Below are positions 26,395-35,240 of a stretch of 64,000 bases of DNA, in pieces. The stretch's first letter is position 1; each line of letters starts with the position of its first letter. Source of the stretch: Hyphomicrobium sp. CS1BSMeth3 (GTDB taxonomy: Bacteria > Pseudomonadota > Alphaproteobacteria > Rhizobiales > Hyphomicrobiaceae). The position numbers were made by a program, and so were the translations under genes. The notes below the pieces were generated by a model, which had not been told where the DNA came from, ran no database searches, and saw only the letters and a list, made by a program, of their open reading frames with translations. The stretch is from the NCBI RefSeq assembly GCF_900117415.1, contig NZ_FPEI01000004.1, forward strand, positions 248,001-312,000, given 5' to 3'.

Positions 26395-27863
26395 GCAAGC
26401 GGCTGCATCTGGGCCAGGGCGAGATCACGCCGAACCGTCCGGTTGCGTCCGCCGCCCTTGGCGAGCGAGAGCGCCTCGTCCGCCACCTGCAGCAGAGGCT
26501 CGATCGAGGTCGGTGCCTGGGTCGCGCAACCGAGCCCGATGCTCAATGTCGCTTCGACCTGGCGGCCATCTCCGAGATCGATCGGCGTTGCCGCAAAGAC
26601 CTGGCGGATGTGCTCGGCCGCCGCGGCACCATCTGACGGCGACGCGCCAGCCAGCAGCGCGGCGAACTCCTCGCCACCGAGGCGGCCGATCAGCACACCA
26701 TCGCTGAGCGTGTTCTTGAGGACCGCGGCGAATGTCTGGATGGCGCGATCGCCGGCCCAATGCCCGTAGGTCTCGTTGATCTTCTTGAAGTGATCGATGT
26801 CGAGCATGAGCACCGCAACGGGCATGTTCGCCTGGGCCGCTTGCGCGAGGACCTGATTGGATCGCTCGGCGAAGGCGTGCCGCGTGAAGAGCCCGCTCAG
26901 CACATCGTGCGCGGCCAGCAGCTCGTAGCGTTCGCGCAGCCCTTCGTGCGCGGCCATCGTGCTCGCGACCGTCAGCGGCGCGAGACCCATGAGCGTCACG
27001 GCAAGGCGCACGGAGACGAGCGCGTATCCCTCGTCGAGATCCGGCCAACCCGAGATGACGTCGAGCGCGAGACCGCCGAGCGTCCAGATCCCGACGAGCA
27101 GCGTCAGCACGGCCGTCGCAAAGACGCTGTAGCTGAGCGCACACCAAAGCAGCGCCACGAGCGGGAACATCAGCGCCGCGGGTCCGCCGACAAAGAGCCC
27201 TGCCGCGCACGCAATGATGAGTGCGCCCGCGGGCGCGAGAGCCAGGAAATCGATCTGGCGGAGGTCGGGACGGCTCTTCAGGTCGTATTGCCGGATCAGC
27301 CCTTCGGGGAGGGTCAGCATCACCGGCAGGATGGCGAGATAGTTCACGAACTCGCCGACCAGCCAATAGACGAAGCCCGTGAAGCTCGCCGAGCCCGGGA
27401 CGAGCAAGTTGCCGATCGTCCCGAAGAGCGCTGCCACTGCCGATGCCGCAACGAGGATGATGGCGACGCGCACCACGGCCATCGGCCCGACGAGCTGGCG
27501 CGTCGCACTGCTCTCGCGCTGCAGGAGGACATAGCCCGCAACCACGCCGGCCAGGCTCGCAACCGTCAGCAACAGCGTGTTGAGGAGACTATTCCCGGTC
27601 AGAAGGTCGGCGATGAAGTAGGCCGCGACGCCCGCCGCCCAGCCGGCCGGCGTCGCCAGATGCGGATAGCGCACCATGAGACCGAGCAGGATCGCATTGG
27701 CCGGCGAGACGGCGGCGAGAAGCCCGGCCGACCTGAGCCCGATGCCGACCAGCGCCGCCACGACAACAATGCCGCCGACGATCGCCGCAATCTCGAGATG
27801 CTGGCGCGGTGTCCCGTCCAGACGGACCTTGTCCAGAAAGCCACGTGCCATTCCGAGAGCCAT
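26367..27863 (-). CDS. MASE1-like membrane sensor diguanylate cyclase
   Basis: A 498-residue protein. Residues about 25-320 form eight or more hydrophobic helices with the look of a MASE1 sensor, including SPANAILLGLMVRYP near residue 53. The GGDEF domain starts at about 330 with DVLSGLFTRHAFAER, then DIDHFKKINETYGHWAGD, and the active-site GGEEF near residue 400. The inhibitory RxxD site is not evident, so feedback may be lacking. It should make cyclic di-GMP from GTP at the inner membrane. The stop codon lies inside the last 28 bp of the convergent TauE gene. Confidence 0.92.
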   Translation of the reverse strand: MALGMARGFLDKVRLDGTPRQHLEIAAIVGGIVVVAALVGIGLRSAGLLAAVSPANAILLGLMVRYPHLATPAGWAAGVAAYFIADLLTGNSLLNTLLLTVASLAGVVAGYVLLQRESSATRQLVGPMAVVRVAIILVAASAVAALFGTIGNLLVPGSASFTGFVYWLVGEFVNYLAILPVMLTLPEGLIRQYDLKSRPDLRQIDFLALAPAGALIIACAAGLFVGGPAALMFPLVALLWCALSYSVFATAVLTLLVGIWTLGGLALDVISGWPDLDEGYALVSVRLAVTLMGLAPLTVASTMAAHEGLRERYELLAAHDVLSGLFTRHAFAERSNQVLAQAAQANMPVAVLMLDIDHFKKINETYGHWAGDRAIQTFAAVLKNTLSDGVLIGRLGGEEFAALLAGASPSDGAAAAEHIRQVFAATPIDLGDGRQVEATLSIGLGCATQAPTSIEPLLQVADEALSLAKGGGRNRTVRRDLALAQMQPLAQANARSAR

Positions 27864-28144
27864 TGCGATACGCCTCGACGCACGGCGGAAGGAAGCCCGC
27901 CGGGACGGAAGATGTTGCGAACAATAGAGTTATTCGTGGCATAGAACAGTAGGCCAATCAGCGAAAACGATTAACGGCCGCCAAGAACGCGCGCCCCCTG
28001 CGGCAGTGCGGTCACGGACAGCGAAAACCGCGGCAGAAGGGGCTGACACGAGCATAAGCCTCGCAGTCACATCATAGTTGCAAAACTGAAGAACGCGCGA
28101 CATCGGCCAATCCTATTCGGGTGCGTCCTCAATAGGAGACCGCA

Positions 28145-29491
28145 ATGCTACGTCGACTTCTGCTCGCTTCGACCGTTTCCGTCCTCGCCCTTTCGACGGC
28201 CATTGCCGAGGAGCACCCGGCCAAGCTCGCCGGCCATGTCGTGCTGCCGGCCGCCACGTTCATCGATGCCCCGGCTGACGCGCCGGCCGATCTCAAGACC
28301 TCCGGCAAGTTCTCGACGGGCCCGACCCGCGTCGAAGCTCTAGGCTCGGTCGAAGGTAAGTCGCGGGGCCGTCCGACCGGCCTCAAGGTGCCCTTCAAGG
28401 GCCAGCCCGTGCAGGGCCACTCGGGCATCAAGCGGATGGCTGACGGCACCTTCTGGGTCATCATCGACAACGGCTTTGGCTCCAAGGCCAACTCGCCCGA
28501 CGCCGCGCTGTTCCTCAATCAGTATCGCATGGAGTGGGACAAGGGCACGGTCGAGCGCCTGAAGACCATCTTCCTGCATGACCCCGACAAGAAGATCCCC
28601 TTCCGCATCGTCCACGAGGGCACCGAGAAGCGCTACCTCACCGGCGCCGATCTCGACCTCGAAGGCTTCCAGATCATCGGCGACAAGATCTGGATCGGCG
28701 AGGAGTTCGGTCCCTACATCATTCGCACCGACATGAACGGCAAAGTCGAGGCGCTCTTCGAGACGCTCTCCGACGGCAAGCCCGTCCGCTCGCCGGATCA
28801 CTACACCGTCACTGCAGCCAATCCTGGGGCTTCGAACGCGAGCGTCAATCTCCGCCGTTCGAAGGGCTATGAGGGCTTTGCCGCTTCCAAGGACGGCAAG
28901 TTCATCTATGGCATGCTCGAAGGCCCGCTGTGGGACACCGAGAAGAAGGATTGGGAGAGCGTGGACGGCAAGACCGTGCTGCGCATCATCGAGTTCTCCG
29001 TCACCGACGAGAAGTGGACGGGCCGCCACTGGAAGTACCTGCTCGAGCCCGGCGCGTCGGCGATCGGCGATTTCAACATGATCGACGCGACGACGGCGCT
29101 GGTCATCGAGCGCGACGACAAGGAAGGCACCGCCGACAAGGCCTGCCCCGAAGGCAAGAAGGCTACCGACTGCTTCGATGACATCGCCAAGTTCAAGCGC
29201 ATCGTGAAGATCGAGATGACCGATGCGAACGCCGGCGCCGCCGTGCGCAAGGTCGGCTACATCGATCTCATGAAGATCCAGGACCCGGACAAGAAGGCGC
29301 GCAAGCCGCTGAACAACGGCGTGCTCACCTTCCCGTTCTTCACGATCGAGAACGTCGATGTCGTGGACGCGCGCCACATCATCGTCGGCAACGACAACAA
29401 CCTGCCGTTCTCCACGAGCCGCGAGCCGAACAAGGTCGACGACAACGAGTTCGTTCTGCTCGAGGTCGAGAGCTTGCTCAAGGCGAAGTAA
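28145..29491 (+). CDS. Secreted esterase-like activity of phytase family protein
   Basis: A 448-residue exported protein preceded by a good Shine-Dalgarno (AATAGGAGACCGC). The signal peptide covers MLRRLLLASTVSVLALSTAIAEE. The mature chain has the beta-propeller pattern of the phytase-like domain (PF13449 type): SGIKRMADGTFWVIIDNGFG, DLDLEGFQIIGDKIWIGEEFGPYIIR, NMIDATTALVIERDDKEG and NVDVVDARHIIVGNDNNLPF, each ending a blade with acidic Ca-binding loops. It probably acts on phosphate esters in the periplasm, though many members have no measured activity. A strong terminator follows. No phosphate regulon box was seen. Confidence 0.9.
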   Translation: MLRRLLLASTVSVLALSTAIAEEHPAKLAGHVVLPAATFIDAPADAPADLKTSGKFSTGPTRVEALGSVEGKSRGRPTGLKVPFKGQPVQGHSGIKRMADGTFWVIIDNGFGSKANSPDAALFLNQYRMEWDKGTVERLKTIFLHDPDKKIPFRIVHEGTEKRYLTGADLDLEGFQIIGDKIWIGEEFGPYIIRTDMNGKVEALFETLSDGKPVRSPDHYTVTAANPGASNASVNLRRSKGYEGFAASKDGKFIYGMLEGPLWDTEKKDWESVDGKTVLRIIEFSVTDEKWTGRHWKYLLEPGASAIGDFNMIDATTALVIERDDKEGTADKACPEGKKATDCFDDIAKFKRIVKIEMTDANAGAAVRKVGYIDLMKIQDPDKKARKPLNNGVLTFPFFTIENVDVVDARHIIVGNDNNLPFSTSREPNKVDDNEFVLLEVESLLKAK

Positions 29492-29519
29492 GGCGTCCGA
29501 TTTCTAAGGTGACGACAAG

Positions 29520-29553
29520 GGGCGGTCGCTCGCATGAGCGGCCGCCCTTTTTA
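29520..29553 (+). terminator. Rho-independent terminator after the phytase-like gene
   Basis: A 12-bp stem with arms GGGCGGTCGCTC and GAGCGGCCGCCC around GCAT, followed by TTTTTA. One G-T wobble. It serves the + strand gene. Confidence 0.88.
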
Positions 29554-29577
29554 TTGTGCTTCACAACTGCAGCGGAC

Positions 29578-30318
29578 TCAGATCTCGATCACCAGGCCGT
29601 CGTCGGCACATTCCTCCGGCACGCGATGGCGGTTCGCGAGCATCTCCGGCCCGAGGTGCGTTAGCACAATGCGCTTCGCTTTGAGCTCGTGCCGGCGCTC
29701 GCGGATCGTCGGATAGTTCAGGTGAAAGCGGATAGGTTTCTCGTAGTAATAGCACTCGCAGATCATGAGGTCGGCGCCGTCCGCGAGCTTCGGCGTGTCC
29801 TCCGTCCAGTCGCCATCGCCCGTGTACGAGATGATCTTGCCGCCGCAGTCGACGCGCAGGCCGGTCGGGTTGGTCTCCCGCGTATGATCGGCGGGATAGG
29901 GCGTCACCGAGAGCCCGCACACCTGATGGGTCCGATGCGTTTCCATCTCGATGTAGGTGAGCGGGAACTTCGGCTTCATCACGTGCATGCCGGGCATCAG
30001 CGCATCACGCATCTGAGCGAGCCGCGCCTCGACATCGCGCGGTCCCGCAATCGTCAGCGGCTTCTCGCGCCGCGCGCCGAGCATGGAATCCGCGAGCAGT
30101 TGCGGAATGCCGCCACTGTGGTCCGCATGAATGTGCGTCAGCAGGACGAGGTCGATGCTCGTGTGTGCAATGCCGAGCTTGTTGAGCGCAATGAGGCTCG
30201 AAGCCCCGAAGTCGATGGCAAAGCGCAGGCCCGGGATGTCGACGAGGATGCAGGTCTGGAAGCGCCCGCCGGAGCCGAAGGCATCGCCCGAGCCGACGAA
30301 CGTCACTGTAGCTTTCAC
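29578..30318 (-). CDS. MBL-fold metallo-hydrolase (RNase Z-like group)
   Basis: A 246-residue metallo-beta-lactamase-fold enzyme. A GTG start at 30318 was chosen because it follows an AGGGAGA ribosome-binding site and begins KATVTFVGSGDAFGSGGR, the standard opening of this group; the long ORF upstream is not protein-like. The di-zinc motif is LTHIHADHSGG, with further ligands in PADHTRE and YTGDGDW, and a late histidine in VLTHLGPEM. The group includes RNase Z-like phosphodiesterases and cyclic-nucleotide hydrolases. It is convergent with the phytase-like gene. Confidence 0.9.
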   Translation of the reverse strand: MKATVTFVGSGDAFGSGGRFQTCILVDIPGLRFAIDFGASSLIALNKLGIAHTSIDLVLLTHIHADHSGGIPQLLADSMLGARREKPLTIAGPRDVEARLAQMRDALMPGMHVMKPKFPLTYIEMETHRTHQVCGLSVTPYPADHTRETNPTGLRVDCGGKIISYTGDGDWTEDTPKLADGADLMICECYYYEKPIRFHLNYPTIRERRHELKAKRIVLTHLGPEMLANRHRVPEECADDGLVIEI

Positions 30319-30521
30319 TGGTCTCACTCTCCCTAAGGGCGGCTCCGATTCATTGGGTTGGGATAGGGCCACGTCGCCGCGCGCACGTCCAGATGCCAGT
30401 CCTCGATGCGGGGCATCCACTGCGCCTGGCCGAAGGCGGGCAAGTACGATGAGCGTGCCCTGACGCTCGGACATTCCCAGCGCCAGGCCCCGTGCCGGGC
30501 CCACCATTAAAGATCCCGTGG

Positions 30522-30764
30522 CTACTTGCGGGGAATGCAGCGCCGCTGGCGGAGCATTTTCTTGCTCCCGCCCACTGAGGTGTGATTGCCGCCGACGACT
30601 TCCTTGATCTGGCCCTTTGGACAAGTGCCGTCATCGACGAGCACGCGCTGGCCTTCTTTGAGAGCCCCCATGGCGGGCTCCTGTTTCAGTGTCGCAGCAG
30701 AGGCCCAAGTGCCGAGGCCGGCCAAAGCCATTCCGGAGAGAACCGTGATGACAATTCTTCGCAT
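30522..30764 (-). CDS. Small secreted protein (DUF6719-like)
   Basis: An 80-residue protein. Signal peptide MRRIVITVLSGMALAGLGTWASAA. The mature part reads EGQRVLVDDGTCPKGQIKEVVGGNH and ends MLRQRRCIPRK with two cysteines that could pair. I recall this pattern in small periplasmic proteins of Bradyrhizobium and relatives named DUF6719, but without a known role. The start was set at the ATG that opens the signal peptide; upstream codons belong to a longer, unlikely extension. Confidence 0.72.
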   Translation of the reverse strand: MRRIVITVLSGMALAGLGTWASAATLKQEPAMGALKEGQRVLVDDGTCPKGQIKEVVGGNHTSVGGSKKMLRQRRCIPRK

Positions 30765-30951
30765 GGTGCGAGATCCCGGCAGCCACTGAACGCCGAGCAA
30801 GAATATCGGGACGTGTCGCCCGAGGCCATCCAATTCGCAAGCTGCCGAAATAGCGCCCCCGCGACCCTGACGGAGTACCAAGACTGCGCTTCCGGGGCCT
30901 TTTCTGGGGCACCCCCGGTTACGGCGATCCGGTAAGGAAATTGATCTTGTT

Positions 30952-31027
30952 GGTCGGAGCGGGGAGATTCGAACTCCCGACCCCTTGCTCCCGAAGCAAG
31001 TGCGCTACCAGGCTGCGCTACGCTCCG
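30952..31027 (-). tRNA. tRNA-Pro (anticodon CGG)
   Basis: The minus strand starts CGGAGCG at 31027, followed by a D arm with CCTGGTAG, an anticodon stem CTTGC/GCAAG around loop TTCGGGA (anticodon CGG), a T arm with GTTCGAATC, and acceptor 3' strand CGCTCCG, discriminator A and encoded CCA. All cloverleaf arms pair. Confidence 0.95.
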
Positions 31028-31292
31028 CCAAATATTCAGCCCGCACGCGGCGGGCTCGGGAAACGAGGCGGCCCCAAGCCTTCCGGGGCCACCACGCGTG
31101 GGCTGCGTTATGCCTTTCGGCTTGACGTAATGTCAACCCCGCGCCTATAGAAGCCGCCACACGCTCCGCCAGTGCGCCCCGGGCGCCCCAGTGCGGAGCC
31201 TTCTTTCATTCGAGAGGCCCGATTGCGGCTGCCGGCACAAGCTGGCGCCCGGCCGCGGCCCAGAACGGCCCAGAGGGGCCAAGGAGCACGTT

Positions 31293-31586
31293 ATGACGAG
31301 GCGCTGTGAGCTGACCGGCAAGCTGCCCATGTCCGGGAACCTGCGGAGCCACGCCGAGAACAAGACGCGCCGCGTCTTCCGGCCGAACCTGTGCGACGTG
31401 ACGCTCATGAGCGATACGCTCAAGCGCAAGGTCCGCATCCGCGTCAGCGCCCACGCGCTGAAGTCGATCGAGCACCGCGGCGGCCTCGACGCCTACCTCA
31501 TCAAGGCCAAGGCGGACGAGCTTTCCGACCGCTGCCGCAAGCTGAAGCGCGAGATCGAGAAGGCCACTGCCGAGACGGCGGCCTGA
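31293..31586 (+). CDS. rpmB: 50S ribosomal protein L28
   Basis: A 97-residue L28: [32 protein letters not shown], then the alphaproteobacterial form with the extended C-terminal helix [21 protein letters not shown]. It is part of the large ribosomal subunit. The single cysteine at residue 5 is not in the CxxC arrangement of zinc-binding paralogues. The gene has a good AAGGAG ribosome-binding site and its own terminator at 31611-31644. Confidence 0.97.
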   Translation: MTRRCELTGKLPMSGNLRSHAENKTRRVFRPNLCDVTLMSDTLKRKVRIRVSAHALKSIEHRGGLDAYLIKAKADELSDRCRKLKREIEKATAETAA

Positions 31587-31610
31587 TCCGAGCGCACATG
31601 CCGGAAACGG

Positions 31611-31644
31611 ACACGGCGGCCCGCAAGGCCGCCGTTCGTGTTTT
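31611..31644 (+). terminator. Rho-independent terminator after rpmB
   Basis: Stem of ACGGCGGCC with GGCCGCCGT around CGCAA, then TCGTGTTTTC. It lies 25 bp after the rpmB stop. Confidence 0.75.
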
Positions 31645-31662
31645 CTGCGCCGTCGCTGCTGC

Positions 31663-32799
31663 CTAATTCACCAGCGCGGCCTGATCACGCCACGCAGCCG
31701 CTGCCTGCTCAGCTTTCTGGCGGTCGGCGCGCGAGAGCTTCTTCGCGATCTCGTCGAGGCTCGGATCCTCGATGCCGCCCTCCTTGGCAATGAGGTGCCA
31801 TTTCACGGCTTCGACGACGTTCATCTCGACGCCGGCTCCGTGCGCAAGGCAGCGCGCATAGCGGTTCTGCGCGACCGGATTGCCCTTCTCGGCGGCCGTC
31901 TTGAAATAATACGCCCCGCGGACCTCGTCGGGCGTCAGGCCATGCCCCTTGAAGAGCAGGATGCCGTATTCGACCTCGGCATCCGCGTGGCCGGCCAACG
32001 CGGCGCGTCCGATCCAGCGGGCGGCCTCGAAGACATTGGCCGACGTGCCGGTACCGGTCGCATAGAGCGTTCCGAGGTCGTACTGCGCAGCGGGTAGGCC
32101 CTGCTCGGCCGAGTATTCCATAAGCTGGAAGGCGCGGATCGGATTCTCGGGCTTGCCCTCGCCGGACAGGAAGAGCAGCGCAAGGTTGTAGGTCGCGAGC
32201 GGATTGCCTTTGCGCGCCGCCATCTCGAGATACTTCGCGCCGAGCGGCACGTCCTTGGCGACGCCATTCCCCTGCACGAGCATGGTGCCGACGGCGAGCG
32301 CGCCCTCGACATCGCCGAGCTCCGCGGCCTTGGCGTACCACTGGCCCGCCGTGACCATATTCTGCGGCGCGCCGAGCCCCTCGGCATAAATGCGCCCGAT
32401 GAGCGTATGCGCCTGCGGCTCGCCCTTGGCGGCAGCTTCCTCGGCGAGCTTGAGTGCCGTCAGGTACTTGCCGAGCTCGAAAGCCGTATAGGCCGGATCG
32501 TTATCGGGCTTGCTCGGCTCGCTCGCGGCCTGCCCCATGGGCTTCAATTTGGTCGAAGGCCCCGGCGCTGCCGTCGTCTTCACGGATCGCGCCGGTCCCT
32601 TGCCGGCGCCGGTCTGAGCTGGCGCCGCGCGCGGTGCGGTGGCCGTCGGCGGCGCGCTTTTGGCCTTGGGTGTGCGCTTCTGGATGGGCTCGGGCGTGAC
32701 CGTATGGCTCCAGCTACTCGTCTGCGCATTCACCGCGACGGGCGCGACGGCCCCAGCACAGAGTGCGGCACCAAGGATGTACGGCAGGCTCACTTTCAT
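31663..32799 (-). CDS. Secreted Sel1-repeat (TPR-like) protein
   Basis: A 378-residue protein whose start at 32799 gives a signal peptide (MKVSLPYILGAALCAGAVAPVAVNAQ). A Pro/Ala/Lys-rich linker runs to about residue 125. Then at least five Sel1-type repeats appear, each with an A-x-G-x-A/D pattern: HTLIGRIYAEGLGAPQNMVTAGQWYAKAAELG, AKYLEMAARKGNPLATYNLALLF, AQYDLGTLYATGTG, AEVEYGILLFKGHG and AQNRYARCLAHGAG. Such solenoids bind partner proteins, here presumably in the periplasm. Its start overlaps the stop of the ThiE-like gene as ATGA (32796-32799), so the two are translationally coupled. Confidence 0.87.
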   Translation of the reverse strand: MKVSLPYILGAALCAGAVAPVAVNAQTSSWSHTVTPEPIQKRTPKAKSAPPTATAPRAAPAQTGAGKGPARSVKTTAAPGPSTKLKPMGQAASEPSKPDNDPAYTAFELGKYLTALKLAEEAAAKGEPQAHTLIGRIYAEGLGAPQNMVTAGQWYAKAAELGDVEGALAVGTMLVQGNGVAKDVPLGAKYLEMAARKGNPLATYNLALLFLSGEGKPENPIRAFQLMEYSAEQGLPAAQYDLGTLYATGTGTSANVFEAARWIGRAALAGHADAEVEYGILLFKGHGLTPDEVRGAYYFKTAAEKGNPVAQNRYARCLAHGAGVEMNVVEAVKWHLIAKEGGIEDPSLDEIAKKLSRADRQKAEQAAAAWRDQAALVN

Positions 32800-33416
32800 G
32801 CGACCGCCTCTGCAGCAATGGCAGCGCTCACCGCCCGCAGAAGCTCGCCGGAGACAGCCGGCGGCTCGCGCGACGGCAGTGTCAATGCAATGAAGTCCGC
32901 GCCGGCCGCAGCCAACTGGCCGGCTTCCTCGGGCGCCGTGACATCGAATGCGACCACGGGAATCTCGAAGATCTCCGACCACCAGGCAATGAGCTCGCAG
33001 CGGCGCCGATGCGCCTTCTCGCGGTCGTCGACGTGATCGGGAATGCCGAAGGCGACGTACTCGGCGCCGGCCTCGCCGGCCACCATCGCCTCATGGCGCG
33101 AGCGCCCCGCATCGACGCCGACAATGCCGCGGCTGCCGATGATCTCCCGTGCCTCGCCATAGGCCTTGCCGTTGCCGGCCGACAAATGGACGCCATCGGC
33201 CTTGAGGGTCCGCGCCAGGCGCGCATCATCGCGCACGAGGGCTGCGGCACCGGCCGCCTGAGCAGCGCCGATGAGCGCCTGCACGTCCGCGGCAGGCGTG
33301 CCTTCGGGAACGGTGATCACGACCGAGGTAATGGCGCCCGCGGCAAGCGCCGCGGCGAGCCGCGCGGGCGCGCCGGCACCCGTCTCGATCACGGCCATGA
33401 TCTTGCAGTCTGCCAC
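32796..33416 (-). CDS. ThiE/TenI-like TIM-barrel protein, probably divergent
   Basis: A 206-residue protein with the length and strand-helix order of thiamine-phosphate synthase: KADGVHLSAGNGKAYGEAR near residue 70-90, IVGVDAGRSRHEAMVAGEAGAEYVAFGIPD, then IPVVAFDVTAPEEAGQLAAAGADFIAL. The ThiE phosphate-binding Gly loops are present in outline. The segment usually reading GPxFPTxTK is replaced by FGIPDHVDDREK, and no QDLPxxxAR site is seen, so ThiE catalysis is doubtful. It is translationally coupled to the Sel1 gene, which is not a thiamine gene. A regulatory or binding role, or a TenI-type isomerase, is as likely as synthesis. Confidence 0.75.
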   Translation of the reverse strand: MADCKIMAVIETGAGAPARLAAALAAGAITSVVITVPEGTPAADVQALIGAAQAAGAAALVRDDARLARTLKADGVHLSAGNGKAYGEAREIIGSRGIVGVDAGRSRHEAMVAGEAGAEYVAFGIPDHVDDREKAHRRRCELIAWWSEIFEIPVVAFDVTAPEEAGQLAAAGADFIALTLPSREPPAVSGELLRAVSAAIAAEAVA

Positions 33417-33807
33417 GAGGCCCCCTTTTCGCGTTTACCGGCAGCGTATCATGATTGAATGGGGCGGAAATCCGGCCCCGGCGGCGAGCTTCCCACGTCA
33501 GGCGACTGTGGCTCCATATTGCAACTCTTTAACCGATTGGTGCATTGCAGCAAGCGGCAGACATTGCCATAAAGGGCGGCCGTCCGCCGTGGCAGGAAGT
33601 TTGCAGGCCCGGCGGCGCTAGTGTGATGATCGAGAAATTCGCCATACCAGGCGGCACGGTACCGAGCGAATTTCCCGATCTGAATCACACTAACAAGGTT
33701 ATGATTCTAGTGCCCCTTTTGCTTCCGAAGTTCGCTCGCGACGTCAGCATCAAGGTGGGCGAACTTCGGAAGCGGGGCACTAGTTAGGGTGCGGAGTAAG
33801 TTGAGAC
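33417..33807. other. 391-bp intergenic region between the ThiE-like gene and miaB
   Basis: The right half is occupied by the double-hairpin element at 33619-33783. The left part (33417-33618) holds no credible gene and presumably carries the promoter of the ThiE-like operon. A 79-81-residue ORF runs through the element on each strand, but it is produced by the repeat. Confidence 0.7.
33619..33783. repeat. Double-hairpin repeat element, copy A
   Basis: Hairpin 1 (33619-33692): outer arms TAGTGTGAT/ATCACACTA, inner arms GATCGAGAAATTCGC/GCGAATTTCCCGATC, unpaired TGA on the right side, loop of 23 nt. A 14-nt spacer follows. Hairpin 2 (33707-33783): outer arms CTAGTGCCCC/GGGGCACTAG, inner arms GCTTCCGAAGTTCGC/GCGAACTTCGGAAGC, unpaired TTT on the left, loop of 23 nt. 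It ends 24 bp before miaB. Confidence 0.9.
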
Positions 33808-35163
33808 ATGGCGCCGACGAAGAAGGTTTTCATCAAGACCTACGGCTGTCAGATGAACGTCTATGACAGCGAGCGCATGGCCGAGGCGCTGGCCGGCGGC
33901 GGCTACGCGCCGACCGACGCCCCCGACAACGCCGACCTCATCATCCTCAATACCTGCCATATTCGGGAAAAAGCTGCGGAGAAGGTTTATTCCGAGCTCG
34001 GCCGCCTGCGCTCGATCAAGGAGGAGCGCGCCCGCGCCGACCAGGAGACGGTCATCGCCGTCGCCGGCTGCGTCGCCCAGGCCGAGGGCGACGAGATCGT
34101 CCGCCGCGCCCCCGTCGTCGACCTCGTCGTCGGGCCCCAGAGCTATCACCAGCTCAACACGCTGATCGCCCGCAACCGCACGACCGCGCGCCCCGTCGTC
34201 GAGACCGAGTTTCCCGAGGACGACAAGTTCCGCCACCTCCCCGCCCGCGCCCCCGCACCAGCGCGGACACACACCGCGAGTGCCTTCCTCACGGTTCAGG
34301 AAGGCTGCGACAAATTCTGCACGTTCTGTGTCGTCCCCTACACGCGCGGCGCGGAGTATTCGCGCAGCGTCGCGGCCATCGAAGAGGAAGCGCGCCGCCT
34401 CGTTGCTGCCGGCGTGCGCGAGATCACGCTGCTCGGGCAGAACGTCAATGCTTATCACGGCGAGAACAGCAAGGGTGGGACGGCGTCTCTCGCCGACCTG
34501 CTGCGCCATCTGGCCGCGATCGAGGGCCTCGAGCGCCTGCGCTACACGACGAGCCATCCGCGCGATATGAGCGAGGACCTCATCGCCGCTCACCGCGATC
34601 TTGCGACGCTCATGCCCTACCTGCACCTGCCCTTCCAGGCCGGCGCGGACCGCGTGCTCGCGGCCATGAACCGCAAGCATACCGGCGCGGAATACCTCGA
34701 CATTGTCGCCCGCATCCGCGCCGCCCGCGCCGACATCGCCCTCTCGACGGACATCATCGTCGGCTTTCCCGGCGAGACGGACGAGGAGTTCGAGGCGACG
34801 CTCGACATCGTACGCAAGGTGCGCTTCGCCCAGGCCTATTCCTTCAAGTACAGCCCTCGCCCGGGCACACCCGCCGCCACCATGGAGCGCCAGGTGCCCG
34901 AGCCGGTGAAGATCGCGCGCCTCGCCCGCCTCCAGGCCCTGCTCGAGGAGCAGCAATCCTCGTTCAATGCCGGGTGCGTCGGCCGCGTCCTGCCCGTCCT
35001 GTTCGAGCGCCAGGGCCGCCGCGAAGGCCAGCTCATCGGCCGCTCGCCCTATCTGCAGTCCGTGCACGCCGATGCGGCACCCGGCCTCATGGGGCGCATC
35101 ATTCCGGTTGAAATCGCAAAGGCGGGTCCCAATAGTCTTTCTGGTGTGATCAGGGCGGCGTGA
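33808..35163 (+). CDS. miaB: tRNA (N6-isopentenyl adenosine(37)-C2)-methylthiotransferase MiaB
   Basis: A 451-residue radical-SAM enzyme that adds the 2-methylthio group to i6A37 of tRNA. N-terminal UPF0004 cysteines are Cys14 (TYGCQMN), Cys50 (NTCHIREKA) and Cys88 (AGCVAQ), binding the auxiliary Fe-S cluster. The radical-SAM triad is Cys167, Cys171 and Cys174 (CDKFCTFC). [11 protein letters not shown] and [11 protein letters not shown] are MiaB-specific. The C-terminal TRAM domain reaches about residue 440. It starts the conserved series miaB-phoH-ybeY-corC; phoH follows after 77 bp. Confidence 0.97.
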   Translation: MAPTKKVFIKTYGCQMNVYDSERMAEALAGGGYAPTDAPDNADLIILNTCHIREKAAEKVYSELGRLRSIKEERARADQETVIAVAGCVAQAEGDEIVRRAPVVDLVVGPQSYHQLNTLIARNRTTARPVVETEFPEDDKFRHLPARAPAPARTHTASAFLTVQEGCDKFCTFCVVPYTRGAEYSRSVAAIEEEARRLVAAGVREITLLGQNVNAYHGENSKGGTASLADLLRHLAAIEGLERLRYTTSHPRDMSEDLIAAHRDLATLMPYLHLPFQAGADRVLAAMNRKHTGAEYLDIVARIRAARADIALSTDIIVGFPGETDEEFEATLDIVRKVRFAQAYSFKYSPRPGTPAATMERQVPEPVKIARLARLQALLEEQQSSFNAGCVGRVLPVLFERQGRREGQLIGRSPYLQSVHADAAPGLMGRIIPVEIAKAGPNSLSGVIRAA

Positions 35164-35240
35164 TATGCTGCTAGGGACTCAGGCGCCGATCGGGTTGCAT
35201 CGGCGCTAAGTCGACCGTCAACAGGCCAGGAGAGCCACAT

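Noticed and set aside
33619-33783. Hairpin elements as integron attC sites
   Set aside because: There is no GTTRRRY-type core, no integrase and no cassette array; the loop and arm sizes also differ from attC.
33545-33787. 80-codon ORF through repeat copy A
   Set aside because: Its residues after position 25 come from the palindrome, there is no ribosome-binding site, and copy C gives the same reading as part of another gene.
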